Under the pieces are notes generated by a model. It made no database searches. It was not told the DNA's origin and was given only the letters and a program-made list of their open reading frames with translations. A DNA stretch of 57,500 nucleotides. Source: Glandiceps talaboti (lineage: Eukaryota > Hemichordata > Enteropneusta > Spengelidae). Of this stretch, positions 19,741 through 33,831 are shown in pieces. The position numbers and the translations under genes are program-made. The stretch spans positions 18,192,181 to 18,249,680 of the forward strand of contig NC_135552.1 in the NCBI RefSeq assembly GCF_964340395.1, read 5' to 3'. Numbering within the stretch: the stretch's first letter is position 1; every line of letters starts with the position of its first letter.

Positions 19741-22700
19741 GCTTTGTGGTATTTACGTGTGACCATTAAAATATATCGGTCACATTAAATTAAGAACAAG
19801 GGAAATATACGCATGCACTTTGTCAGCCATTAGTCACAGAAGTTAAAAAGTTGAGAGGCTGTGTCTTCTAGGAAGACTTGTTCAAAATGCCCCTCCTTCC
19901 CCCATCCCCCTACCTAGGATCCTATAGCTTAGACATGTACATCTGAACATATAAGTACATTACTATATGTTGAGTATTCGAAATTCTCCCCTTTTCTCAG
20001 GATTTCAATGTCATTTGGGGTCCAGACCAGTGGGTTAACATTTTTCATAGAATAATTATTGATACTATTATATCTGGAACTTTAATGGATGATTGTGGAT
20101 TATGCGATCAGGTTCATCTATTATATTGACGAACTAATGCCATGGCCATATTAAATTAAGCGCACAACTGTTGAGAATATATCTTCACACAATTCAGGAT
20201 TTACTAGCTACTTGACATGCGTGAACAGTTTAAAAGAGTTGTGTCACTTGATGTGTTTGTACATGAGCTTAATCGGCTAATTCATTTTTTGTCCACATTT
20301 GATTTATGAAAAGAATTGATGAATGATACCAAATATAATGCTTCTCTTAAAATGTATGCCATGAACCTTTTGACAAGAACCAGGAACACCTTGGATTCAC
20401 CATCAACAACTTGTGTACTAAAAAGTTGATGATTGGTAGTCTCGGTTATCCCGCCCCCTGTGCTCTGTATTACCACCAAACTTAACAAAACATTTTAGCT
20501 CCAGGTTGTAGCATTTCTCAGCACTATTTGGATTGACAGTTGCGCATGCGTAAACGAAGCTATGTTGACTAGGGGTAAATCCATAAATGTCAACCTGTTG
20601 GTTTTCCTATTGTATTTATCTAAAGACGAAATGAATCACACAAGCAATAGAATCTGCGGCCTTGATAAGTTAAACTTTGCACACCTGAGTTTGATCCGAT
20701 AATAATTTGGTCACCATCTTATGGTTTCATACTTTCTATTATTTCCTTCTACTCTATCGGTTAAAAATACTTAAAAAATTGCAAACTATGCTTAGCAACC
20801 ACGGCTATATCCATAGCAATGGCAAAAATAAAGAGTTTGGTTGACCAAAACCAATAAGGGGTAGCCAAGTTGCAGGAGTTCAACCATTCAATTGAAGTCC
20901 AGCTATCCGTTACTACCTCTAGTACTGCTTAATAACATTGCTGAACTTTTCTTATGAAAAAATGATATAATTTCTAGCACGATAGATTTAATTATGACCC
21001 AAAGTAATGTGGTGACTAAATTTGCATATCAATATCATCGGATAAGTATTTGTTAGACAATCTTCGTCTACACAGTTCTACAATTATTCCAACTAAATGT
21101 CATATTGAACAACCTTGAAGTAACAAAGGTAATTCCCGCATGGGACACACAGACAGGAAGTACAGCGCCCTCAGGGTCAATTGCACAAAGGACAATTGAA
21201 AAGCTTAAGCCTTTTCACACATTTTAGCCAAATTTGCATATGACTGACTTGATCCATTAGTTTTCAACAATCTGATAGGCATACACCCGCAATAAATTAA
21301 CTATACCATATACAAGGTTTTTTTTTTTTTTACAACGTACGCCTTTTGACCAAATGTTTATCATTTTTATTTCTTCAAAATCGTGTGGATCCTCGTCAGT
21401 CGGAGCACCAACATTCCAAACAACAGCGTTCATACATATATATCAAAGCATGAGAAAAGAACAACCAAACCTCTTAAAATTTGCATATCAAAAATGGAAT
21501 TAGCTTCTAGATATTAGACTAATTGGCTCAGTAATTTGGGAGTTTCAGTCTTTTGACAGAAACAACTTTTTAATTCTTTATTTACGAATGAGTGATTTGA
21601 TCATTTCCAAATGAACACAATCTCCAAGTACCTAGACAGATTTAACATTGATAGTACACAATGCACATATCGTGATACTGGTACAACTGTCCCTTGTAAC
21701 GCATTTCAAGGGGTTACGTAGCATAGGCTATACAGCAATAAATTGTGTAAGAAAATTGTGTAAACAAGTAGATAATGACATTTATAAAGAACTTGGGAAC
21801 TCTGCCAGGCAATCAAAGCTAATAACAATAACAACGATTTTGGGGGCAACCTCTAACTCAGAAGCATGTGGTATAATAGCTTGACTGTATAGTCCATCAT
21901 ATTAAATACGCCTATGTCAAATGATTGACGTTAAAGCTGCGCCAGCTGTAAGTAGAGTATTATTTTTCCGATCAGACAATCAACTATATATCCACCTGGA
22001 TGTTATTAAAATTCAAATAATCAGACATTGCGCATGTTGAGTGGGGTTCATTGTATACATAAGTAGTACAGCAACAGGTTGCAGGTTGAAATTGTGATCG
22101 CATTTAGGGGCGCTGATTTTTGGATGTGGTCCTGAAATCAATTTGATTGGATGTATTGTTCCATATTATGTGTAGCTGTACACACATACGGTAACTCACG
22201 ATATTATGAGTAAGTGATTATCTACTAAAACCGGTTGCAGCTAGAAGAAAAGTACCCACAGTATCAACGATTTGGTTTTATCAAGGTTTCCACCCATTGT
22301 ACCATAAACACGTAACCATTTGAGTCTGATTTATATTTAGGAACAAACCACAACCTGTCAAGGTCTCTTCGTAAAATATTTGTTTCCTGGCAACCTGGTA
22401 AACGTGCTTTCGAAAGACTAAGTGACCTTCAGATAACGTAACTACATTTGTATTTAAGGGGAATGATGGCAAGGACATATGTACGTATACTATATATGCC
22501 TTGTCTGTTAGCTTAATTTCTACATTTTTCCAATTCCGAATCATTGTAACAGTATGATCGATATGAATATTTAATCATCACCCTAATTGATAACGTTAAC
22601 CATACCATCCATAAAAAATGTCAAAGTTACGCTGTTTGGAAACAGATTTTGGAAATGCAAACTTAAAGTTACATATTTCATCTAATGTACAAGTGTATCG

Positions 22701-25700
22701 ATGAGACAAACTTTGATTCACAACCCGTTGGTTACCATGGTAACTACCGTATTGAATGCTTAAGATAGTGTTACTACTTGATGCAGATCTTGGTCTTTTC
22801 TTGGTCCATTTTTTAAAAATCGATTGGTCGTTTAATATCAGTTGATTCATAGATTAACACATGAATTAATCGATTGAGTAATAAATTAATCTCATCAATG
22901 GTTTCAAGAGAAATAGAAGTAGACCAAAAGAGTGACAGAAAAGTAGAAAGCCCCAAGAGAGAAATGCAAACTGAGATTTCCTTGGCAAGCGCCCTCTTCT
23001 CAGAGTTAGTGATGAACTAGAGAACAGTGTGTGGACAGGTAGTATGTAAATGAAATTATTGAACGTGTAACTCAAATTTAAAACATTTAAATAACAAAGC
23101 GTGGATCTTTTGTGGCAAATACAAGGGACAGATATGTAGATTTTCACTTGCGATCCACATTTATTGAGAAAAATAATGTAATTTTCTGGATAAGAATGGT
23201 ACGTTCCTTAGCGATCAAAGTCAATCTCTGCCTTGTTCAATTCATAAAGTACAAACTCAGACATTTTTGCGTGCGAGAAGCGACCAAGATCGAAAATGTC
23301 CATTGCCAATAGGAAACTCAATCACAGATGTGAACAAAGGGTGTTAAATAACAACCAGAAGAAAAAACACGTCTTTAAGAAAAAATTAAATCCGTTTTCA
23401 CACAAACCTGAAAGGGAGACACGTTTCCAATAACTCGAAACCAGCGTACCCAATCTCATCCACGCATCGTTGAATATATTCTTATTTTCGCCGGATATCA
23501 TCAGCGTTACTAAGCACGCTTTTCATAGCATCGAATTCATCCCAATAAAGAGGACAATCAACTTTATTGTATCTCCTTGTAGTCTATATTATTCCACATT
23601 GTCGCTTTTCAAAGGGCCATTTCAGAATTGAGAAATGTAAATTGAACGTCTTTTTTTATTGAACCCGACATCTTTCCGCCGCTTTTTATAACCCAGATAA
23701 ACTACAACGAATCATCAAGTAATAAACCAAAGTATTTATCGTATGGTTTTATTGCAACTGTGTTACTGTTTTGTGACTTCTAGAGGGACTGTAAAATGTA
23801 ATAGCAATTCGAGAAAATGATAGCAAAACTGCTACTATCTAATCAGAATAGTTACTGGTTACTGGTTCTGACATCTTTACCAAGGCATTGGAGAGATATG
23901 ACTGAGTTTATAATCTACTTCGTGTACATTGGCAGTTTCTGGAAATCACATTTTGTCTTTATTGCTCTACTTGTCGAAATTGTATGGAACTAAGCATAGC
24001 AATGCGTCTCATCTGTTTACACTGTGAGATTTTGTTCTAAAAATAAATACTATTAAAACCTATCTTTGAAAGTGTAAGTGACCCATCAATGGCAAACGTT
24101 TGGGACTAACAATCTCGTTACTCGTAATGGGCAGGATGGATATATTGCAGACAAACGTGTCCAAAAGTAAACATATAGTATTACACATTGGTTTCTCTTG
24201 GTCTTTGGTTGGACATGGCAGTTTTGTAAAGATGTAATGTGGTTATTCGCATGCTTTATGTCAAACGTCGTTGTGGAGAAGAGGTTGGTGTCATTGTCGT
24301 TTCAATATACTTACTAGCGTCATACAACGATGGCAAGTCAGCCACCAGCTAGCTAACACAGACGCGGGCAAACTATTATTGTAACATGTTGAAATAATTG
24401 ATAACAAATCTGTATTATGGACTTGAAGCAATTCCACTTACAGTAGGAGGGCGTCTAGCTCTGAGAGCAAGATTTTCTCAAGCGGTGACACATTTATCCT
24501 CACTGTTTTGCACAATCTTGATTACAAGGTGATTATATCCACACCATCAAGGCACCACTATCGCCAACTCGTGTAATACAATACAACGATACTGTTAGCT
24601 TGTGTCAATATCTTTAGTTACCTGGTAGTTTGCTTTCTGTGCAAGTATTTACCTGAGTCAACACAAATCTATAAATAGAAAGGTAAATAGGAACTCAGAT
24701 TTTATCAAAGAGTGGAGGATTCAATGTATACGATTTACGTTGCTTCCCCATATCATATGTACCAGTCTGTTATATACATTTAATAATCACGTCCCTATGT
24801 ATGGCTATGGAGAAATAGTGGGCTCTACCGGGCAATCATTATCCACTTCACGCCCTGGTCCACTTTGCCCAAATAAGGTAATGTTATTTATCAGTCCGCT
24901 TCGTGATACGACCAAGGCCTTTACGAATTGCCAATCAAACGGCGATTAGTTTTCAATATCACACCCAACAATAACATTAATTTCAAATGTAATTAAGTAT
25001 TTCATGGGGTCCATGATAAAAGCTAGTGCAGCTTACGTGTTCTGTCTTGGTCCAGGCCCTTCTACCGTATAACAAGGCCCATATTTGATGATATTATTCC
25101 ACTAATTAGATACAAAAATGACCCTTTTTCGAATGAGTTAATGCATATCATATCTCTGTGTATGATACAAATAAACAACGTGTGTTTTCTAAAGATTTGA
25201 AGGTAGAATCAAACGTATGATCTGCTAACTCAAGTCTAGACTCGATAGCACATGTACACTGCAGAATCCATATCATAGCTTAACATATTTTGAAAGTAGA
25301 AACAGTAGTACACAGACACATCTGTATATAGAGATAATACGAAATGAAATTTTGTTGTGGTGAAATCTATATTTCCAGCCTATACACCCCAGATAAGTTT
25401 TAATTGAATTTCAAAGCTTCGAGAAGGATACTTTATGTCGCAACAAGTAACAAACTGAATTGTTTAAAAAAAATCGAAATTTGCCAATCGCTTAAACAGT
25501 GTCTGGGTATTTATATGGATTTTTGATTTGCGGTATACATAGTTGAACCATTATGGGTTTGGTTGAAATGTACATTAATTTACTAGGCAGATAGTACACG
25601 AATGTCAGATTTATATTGATGGTGAGAGGCGATGAAGTTTTAATACACCCCTGGTATTTCAATATTTATGTCTGCAGTAATGAATGAAAAAAATTAATAG

Positions 25701-26323
25701 GGGGATAATTTTGTAGCAAAGATATTGTGAAACAATTTGATTAAAGTCTGATTGTAAACATTGACGGAAAACAGCAAAGTTACATATTACAAATGGAACA
25801 GCTGGATTAAAAGCATAATTGATGTTTTGCAAAAGAAAAATGGATGTATAAGCTTATGAGTACATACGGATTGAAGCTCAATAGCACTTAACATGCAGTA
25901 ATGCGACTATATTCATCCAGCGTCCTATCACGCCAATTACCTCATCAATCAAATCACTCAATGAGCCGCGATAAATACTACACATACGGACATTCTACCG
26001 AAAAGAGACATTAAAAGACATTACCGAACAAACATGTCATCTTGTGCTGGCGTCTTCATTCTGGATGTCAACAACGTGGTCTCTAGTGTAAATCGTAACG
26101 ATACCGTGTAGGAACTAGACTAAGGAGTCTTATGTCGAAAATGCTTATAGGAGTATGTTGTACAATACCTCGATGTATTTCGAACAGACTGTTGCATCTG
26201 CACTTAGATAATACCACAGGGACGCGTAATGTTGCCAGGATTGAGGATTTATACCAGCGACGGATACGAATTGTCGAATAATGTTGCTACGAATATTAAG
26301 CGTATTCTCCACATACTATGCTC
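19741..26323. other. Intronic stretch, mostly without recognisable features
   Basis: 6.6 kb of AT-rich DNA with open frames of at most 93 codons. The motif AAATTTGCATAT recurs at about 21018, 21229 and 21478, probably in decayed repeat DNA. No exon with matching phase or element with clear borders was found. Confidence 0.55.
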
Positions 26324-26376
26324 GCTTGATACTCAGACCACTAAAAGAAATTCTCTTAGTGGTCTGAGCTTGATAC
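26324..26376. mobile_element. 35-bp palindromic insertion with 12-bp perfect terminal inverted repeats and 9-bp flanking direct repeats
   Basis: The 9-mer GCTTGATAC occurs at 26324-26332 and 26368-26376. Between them, 26333-26367 begins TCAGACCACTAA and ends TTAGTGGTCTGA, a perfect inverted pair. The 11-base centre AAGAAATTCTC is itself palindromic except for its outermost pair. Layout and direct repeats look like a target-site duplication around a minimal foldback insertion. A 9-bp duplication would suit a Mutator-like element, but the family is unknown. Confidence 0.65.
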
Positions 26377-28294
26377 AAGTAAAGGGGAAAGGGAGGGGCA
26401 TACTGTGACAGCGAAATACTATGTCAAATCTGAACTATAACTGGCCATTTACCTTCAATCAAAAATATCCAGACAACCATAGAAGTTCGAAAAGTCAATC
26501 CCAGCTAAAATGGTCCTAAACAGTAATCTTAATTTTGTTCAGACATTATTGCCTGGTTCAAACTGTGCAAATATGCATAGTTGGTAATTGTATTTTTTGT
26601 ATTCATCCACACAAACAAGATGGAGCAGAAATACTAATATTCGTAATGTTATACATAAATGTATCCACCCATACAGGCGACATTACGCGTCCCTATGAAT
26701 GTATGGAATGGTCTGCCAAAGTGTGTTATGTGTATCTCGTGTGTGTCACCTATCATATCTTGCTACCCTTTGTTACGTTTGTTATGTCATAGTAAATTAC
26801 ATCATTAAATGAATCTGATCACTCTGGAGTGTTTTCTGGCAATACTGGGGATAGCTGGTACAGAAAATAATGGTCTTTGTCATGGGAAAACGACACACGG
26901 GTTGGCAATTTGATTGAATGAAACGTGTCAATAGGCATTGATGTGCATCATATTTTAAAACATTTATATCGGTAGCTTCATTTGTATGCTAAATATTTGA
27001 TTGTTCCTCGGTACTCAAACGACCCAGAATGATATGCTCTCAGAAACACCCTATTGTGCCATTTAGCTATTAGTAGTATTGCCAGGTGTGATGTGAAGGG
27101 GCACTCCATACAGTTATATTACTAGTATGTATAAAACAGCATGTTGTAGATTACTGTAATTGTGGGTTGAGACGAAAACGGACCAGCTGTCACGTGGTTT
27201 CTCCTGACCCCTAACTAGTCATCAGTTCTGGTATTACGATTGAACTGCCATCATCATTATCTCAATATACTGCTATTAGTACAATATCAGTTTTTAAAGA
27301 CATCTTATTTACCAGGTGTACATGCTGAGTCTGTGTTATGCAAATGGTAACAAAAATTTAATCAGGATTGGACCTAGATATGTGAATATTTTATATTATA
27401 TCAGGACAAACTATTCATTTAGAAAAAAATGTAAAAACACAAGTAATCATGTATTGAAAAGAAGGTTATAATTGCATATAGGGTGTGAAGTTTGTGTTCT
27501 ACGGAGTCTTTTCCATACGAAGAATAAAAACATTCAAGTTGACGTAAAAAGAAAGAAAACTCAAGAAAGATTTCTCTGCGCAACGTGATGATTTTTTTTA
27601 TCTCTACACGGATTGAATCTAACAAAGGTATACTACTGTAAAATGGAACACCATTGTAAGCTGAACGATTTTCGCTCATATTTATTCAGCTGTTCAGCAT
27701 ATAGCGTAAATGATCAGAAAGAAAAGAATCATTTGTAAGACTTGAAGGTCAATCTCAAGATCGACAGTCAGCAATGTAACATCATGATGGCGTCACGCGA
27801 AGTCTGTCAAATGTGGCCTTTCTGATGCCGAATAAGGCGTTTCCGATGCTAAACATGGCGTCTCTTATGTTTTGGTCACATCGTATGATGCATTCAGGAT
27901 CTAGGAATCGAAAACCTTGCGACAACCAAATATAAAGCACAGATAAAAAAAATCATCGGAGAAAGGAAAACGTTTCAAGGACAGAACAGAACAATCTGAA
28001 AATTACAGAGTATGAGTGTCTAGAAGTTTAGTAACATTTGGTCACGTGATGAATTATTGAGATGGTTCGCCGTAGGATGAGTGGCAGCCTAGCAACGACT
28101 CGACAACACGCTTTGGTTACGATCTCAACCTACTTATAATGTGAATGAGTAGGAAAAAACGCCAAGATACATAAAATATACTAATCTTTAACTTAATTAT
28201 ATTCCATATATTCCAGATATTTTTTTTAGCTGAAAACTAAGCAAACCATTTCACACATTACTTAATAAATACCCGACACTTTGATGGAATGAAA
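26377..28294. other. Intronic stretch without recognisable features
   Basis: AT-rich DNA with no open frame above 86 codons and no repeat arms that I could pair. Confidence 0.55.
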
Positions 28295-28522
28295 CGGTCA
28301 CGAACACCCGCTCATTTATTTTGGAGTTTGCTCATTTAATAAAATTCTTTTGTCTAAATCGGGCAGTGCCAAGTAAATGTTGACAACATCACATTTTCTC
28401 ACATAAATCCACTTTCAAATTTTTATTCTATAAGGTCTCATGAAACACATTATTTTTTTTGCAGATATGCTAAGTGAAAATATAATGAGCAAAACCCAAA
28501 ATAAATGAGCGGATGTTGACCG
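28295..28522. mobile_element. MITE-like element, ~228 bp, ~45-bp imperfect terminal inverted repeats
   Basis: The left end CGGTCACGAACACCCGCTCA is followed by TTTATTTTGGAGTTTGCTCA. It is the inverse of the right end, AATGAGCAAAACCCAAAATA followed by AATGAGCGGATGTTGACCG. The centre is AT-rich and non-coding. No unambiguous target-site duplication is visible. Confidence 0.7.
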
Positions 28523-28793
28523 CGTTAGGATGGAAAACAACTAGAGTAGATGACAGTCGTTTCTCAAAAATGCGCTTAATTTGACATAAGTTATAGATAT
28601 AGTTATTCAATGACGCGACAATTTGGTGGTCCAAATGGAATTCAATTAGCTAATTAAGCGAGACTTGTTGCCGTCGTTTGACAATGATAATTAAGGCGAC
28701 AATAGTTTAGAGAGTGCATGTAAAATGTTCTATTTGAGTGTTGCTCGAGAGTTGTATACTGTTACAAATGTAAAGCGATAGTATGGCCATTTT

Positions 28794-28794
<1 letters not shown>

Positions 28795-28864
<70 letters not shown>

Positions 28865-28865
28865 G
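28795..28865. repeat. (CTGT)n tetranucleotide microsatellite
   Basis: About 17-18 uninterrupted CTGT units, purer than the related tract at 15.7 kb. Confidence 0.97.
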
Positions 28866-31800
28866 ATACGGGTTACAATCTACCGACTCTCAGCCATTTC
28901 ATTCCTGTCTCATGACGGTGAGAGTGGGTGGGGTGGGGGATTGGAAGGAAGAAACATAACAATTAAATGAAAATGAAGTTTGCTAGTATAGTGCTTTTGC
29001 AGGTTAGAAGTGTTACAATAAAAGACACATTTGATCTGTACGACTACATCGTTACAATTATGTATAGTGTTATTCCTCTCACGTTTAATACGAATCCCGC
29101 GAAGCTACTGCTAGCCAAAGGGGTTCAATTTTCCTGAATTTATTCCTTCTTTGACATATTCGGATAGATAGATAGATAAGGTCTTCACTCCTAGATGTTA
29201 ATTTTGATCTCTCTCGCTGCTACAAAATTACACTTAACTTTTTTGGGGCTTCTTCTCGGCGACAAGCAAAATTAATGCCCTAATTTGCAAACGCCCATGG
29301 TGCTTAGCAGATAATACCTTCAATTAACTATATCCCTGTGAGATGCATTACTGTCTAGCGTGTAATTACCGAGACGACGGTTAACTTGGCGATGAGAGTT
29401 GAACAAGATATCTGCCGATGAAATCAAAGACTTTGTGGCGGTCCCTGTCTGATTTATTTGATAAGCAACTAAATACTCACCTTCGTTTGCCGATGATCGG
29501 AATGTCATCCATCTAAACTGGTTTCTCCTTTAGTGGATGGTATTCATCAGTTAACAAAAGACGCCGTCTACTTACATAGACAATATCTTAAGAAACGAGG
29601 ATAGCTAACACTGTGATAAAAGTCAATAGCATTGTCTTACATACACCATTAACCAATATCAACGAAGTAGATAACTACTTTCACTTTCATAAAAAAGGCA
29701 CATTAAGTTTGGAAAGTCTTTCGGACTTGTTGCGAGTAATTATTAGGTTATGCTGACCGTATCACTTAAACTTCCCTCGGCTACTTGATTTTATTGTAAC
29801 TTTCTTAAGCACCCTCAAATTTAATTTCCTTTCGACCAAATATACGACTTACAAGTCACATCTGACATAATATAACAAGTGTATCATTCGACATTTAACA
29901 TCTAGAACACTTATTACTACTGAACATTTTTCCTAATAAAGGCATCTCATGTCCAAAGATATGCTGCAGGAGTTTGTAAAGTGGCGACAGTGAAATTCCT
30001 GATAAAAGGGGAATTCTATGCATCTCAACAGATCGCAAAATGTCAGAGTGAAGGGGGGAAAGCATGTGGACACAGTGTATTGTGTCGGAGCACCTAAGCA
30101 TCTCAGCAGCTAGACTTCGTTAGTGTTGCTATTGTGTAGGATTCCCCTGCGGCGTATTTGTGAATTCCCGACTGGATTCCTGGTTACGTACCTGCCAATT
30201 TACACGTCGAATGAGTATTTACGACATTGTCAGTCATTGCTGAAGTAACTAAACATATGTGCTTCGTAACAGAACAATATTCTTTCTTGTAATATTTCTG
30301 ATATTAAAATCAATTTATAAAAATAAAAATTATTGAGAAGAAAACCATGAGCCATTTCGTGTATCTTAACACGAATGATTTAAAGGCTATGGAGCCAACA
30401 GCACTTCGTGTTAGAGGGAAAACATGTCCAGACAAGATTGCATAATATAAATCAGGAAAAAAAACGCCTTACGCAAAAGTCATATCATAGATCATTAATC
30501 CAAGACATTTTGGTTGTGTACTGGACTGACTTCAAATTAGTTCAAACCCTTCAACAATTCCCTTTTCAGTATTTTCTTCTGTACAAATATTGACAGGGTT
30601 CGAGTTGTAGCTCTCAATCCCCTCATCAACATAAATGTAAACAAATATTTGAAATCTAAGCTGGTGAAGGCAAGCACTCTTTGTTTAGACAGACTAGTTT
30701 ACCATAATTGGATTTCGGTTACAGGTCAGTTTAGTTGATGCACGTGAAACATGTTTGAGCCCCATGTATCCTCAGAACATTCTACCGATAAAAGTACCCA
30801 CCATTAAAATAGGCAAAAGACACTACAAATCAATAGTAAAGCAGGGAAACCTGTTGGGGAAAGAGGGAGGACCAGGTTTTTGAAAGTCATACCCATCGTG
30901 GAATGTACCATCAGAAGCGCTACTTGAATTCTGTACTGACCTTGCGAAGATTCTGTAACCTTGCTATTACCAGAAATTACGATTTTAATTTACGACTCAA
31001 TCAAACTGAAAGACCTTGACTATACACCAATGTCAAGGTGACTTCTATAACCTTATCACGTGACTCATGTAACCGAATCAACGTGGCGATAAAATGACAC
31101 TGCTTGACGTAAAGGATCGGAGGATGTAGAATGATAACTGTGTGATTTATTGTGTGAGTAAACAGTGACATATGGCTGATTTAGGTGAAAGCTGTAATTC
31201 ATACATGATAGTTTTCACACTTCAGATTCCTGGAATACTGTCAACACATGGAAAATAGTCTCTACTGTACTGACACACAGCTTTACACGATTCCCACAGT
31301 ATTGTATAATAGTACGAGTCACAGGATATAATGATAACGACAGATATTGCATTGGAACTATAGTAACAGGCAAATTCGGTTTTACAAGATAGGCAGGCGT
31401 GTGGACAGATTATGAAATATGGGTAATAAATGTGTGGCCGGATATGATGACGACGACAGGGATAGGGAAAGGTTGCTATAGCTGTACAAGCTAGGATGGG
31501 TGTAGACTACTGAGACGTGGAGACTAGCCATATTCAAGCTAACAGACATACCGTTATACCGTGCCTGATTTATAGTTGACATATTACAGTACAGTGGGAC
31601 AGTCATGATCACGCTGGTGAGCTGAGGAAGAGTAGAAGGATAGAACAATTTGCCCCATTTGATGTTTTTTGGAAGGGGTGTATGTTGGGACACGTATACT
31701 AATTTGTGAATAAAAAGATGTTTAGTTAGCCGGAAAAAAGTAATTTGAATTATACCATGGTATTATTGCAAAATGTAGAACCTTATTTAGTGGATACGAA

Positions 31801-33479
31801 AATCTAATATTAATATCCCATTGCATTGAATTGTAACAGGAAAGGCGGGGATATTGTACTGTAGTAGAGCTAGTCGGTGACTACTAGCTAGGCATTCATA
31901 TTTTCCCCATTTATATTCCATGTATGTATGAGATGTTTGAACAATCAACTAATCTTCGCTTTACACTGACAAGTTCCTTTGATTTTTAAAGCTATTTTTA
32001 GTCTTAGTTTGTTGATTTTGTATAAACAAAGGGTTGAATCGAATATCCATCCATTTGTAGCTCCTGAAAATTGAGCGAGAAATCCTTAATGGCCGGGAAA
32101 AATGATCGATATTTCTACTGCACTCCCGTCTCTCTTTTGCAATATGAAACCCTATCGATCGCTCCTTTCCAACAGTAACTAGCATATTTCTATCGCTACT
32201 TAGCCAGATATATAAACTTTATACTCCATTTTGCTGAGAAGTCTTTCATATGCTTTTATCGATTTTGCACTATAGATTTTGCGTCAAATACCATGCACAT
32301 AGTCAATACTCTGTATGCGCCCTGTTGAAATTCTGTAGACTACGTTAATATTTTCACGTCCATCGACATAGTACTATAGTAGCTGTACTCGAAGCGAAAG
32401 ACGTACGAATGTTAGTGGACACATTGCACTCGTGAAGTCTAGTGTCTCATGTGTAAATAGGCAGTGTACTGTAATATTTTTCTCAAAATTTCTGTGAAGT
32501 GACTGAAACTACGTTTTAAAGCTGAAAAATACAGTAACAGGTTACCCAAAGGTGAAAAAAACATAATTTGTAACGTTCTGCCAAATCTGACCAACCTGTC
32601 TGTACACTGAATTGTGTTGACTTAAGCATTAGCATGGATCCCAAGTAAATATGCAGTCTTGAATTCACAGGAGTTGGCATGGCAACGAAACGATTGTCCG
32701 TCGTCGAATACGTAAACAGGTGTAATAACTCAACTATACTTTTACCTAAATGTTACTGTGCTACTGGCGCCTCCACATAGCCACTACAAAGGTTGTCTTA
32801 ATCCTCGCAATGTTGTCGTGACCTCCCTTATTGTCAAAACCATATAATACTAAAGTCTTACACGGTAATTTAGTGCCTTTAGATTCTAGCCTATGAATAC
32901 CACCTAACAGGATATTTGACAGTGTCAAGAGATAAATTACAAACGAGGAAAGCAGAAAACAAACAAACAAAATGTTAGGCTGATGTCCAACAGGTACACG
33001 GGGTAGGGTATTTAACCTTCAATTCAATGACTGCTTTTTCCTTTTGGACGGAAACGAAACTAAAAAAAAGAGAAGCACTGTTCTGTATTTAATTTCGTCA
33101 ACATAGACACAGCAAAGTCACGGTAAATACATGTACCACGCACAATTCAGAACAGTATTTGTGCCTGACATCAAGAGACTCGAAACACATTTGACGTGTT
33201 ATTGCTTGGGGTACACAGAGTTTTATTAAGACCTTTAATTTCAATTGTGTGATTCAAAGTTACTTTAATAATGACGAAGTGAAACGCTATTTAGAAGAGG
33301 AAATGAACTGGATCAGGGAAATATCCAAAGAAACATTTGTCTCAAAATGGACATTGACGTCTTGCGACGTAACACCTGGTAGGAAATTGAATACGAGTAG
33401 TAATATCGTCGACAATGTAAAGGTAAAACACACAGTACGTGCTTCTCGGACTGCAAATTAAACGACTAGATAACGATGA
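28866..33479. other. Intronic stretch without recognisable features
   Basis: A short GATA run lies at 29164-29178. A 103-codon minus frame (31693..31382) and a 70-codon plus frame (33249-33461) have no domain I know. Nothing else stands out. Confidence 0.55.
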
Positions 33480-33831
33480 TACAACTGCCGACATCGAAGC
33501 ACTGACGAACGGAACCTGTTCTAAACAGGGGAAGTAAACATAAGAATTGGATTAATAACACTTTGCACAGCATGTTGGAAGTACAACAGAGACTTGTATT
33601 GTATTACATCTTATTAGTTCAGGTTTACAAACGAATTTCCAGTAACTGTGACAGAGTCCCCCTTGCATTTCGTGTACACGTAAAGAGGCCATAAACTGTT
33701 CTTATCAAACCATGGTATGTAATACTGTTCCAACATGCTGAGCCAAGTGTTATTTAATCCTATTCATTTTGTTTACTTTCCCTGTTTTGTAACAGGTTCC
33801 ACTCGTCAGTGTTTCGATATCGGCAGTTGTA
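33480..33831. mobile_element. MITE-like foldback, ~352 bp, TA-flanked, ~115-bp inverted arms
   Basis: The left arm starts TACAACTGCCGACATCGAAG and the right arm ends with the inverse (CGATATCGGCAGTTGTA). Inner landmarks GGAACCTGTT, CAGGGGAAGTAAAC, AACACTT and CAGCATGTTGGAA are matched in reverse order on the right. TA at both outer edges fits a Tc1/mariner-type TA target. No coding region is present. A one-armed relative lies at 47.6 kb. Confidence 0.75.

Noticed and set aside
21000-21600. Recurring AAATTTGCATAT (octamer-like) motifs as a regulatory cluster
   Set aside because: Three occurrences about 210-250 bp apart in AT-rich DNA; flanks do not align well enough to show a tandem unit or a conserved enhancer.
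29320-29508. Possible extra receptor exon ending at AAG|GTGAGT (29480)
   Set aside because: The upstream AG lacks a pyrimidine tract, the phase does not fit between exons 1 and 2, and the sequence has no ectodomain features.
33249-33461. Charged 70-codon frame (YLEEEMNWIREISKETF) before a possible donor at about 33380
   Set aside because: No convincing acceptor, no recognised domain, and it sits next to a MITE; indistinguishable from chance.
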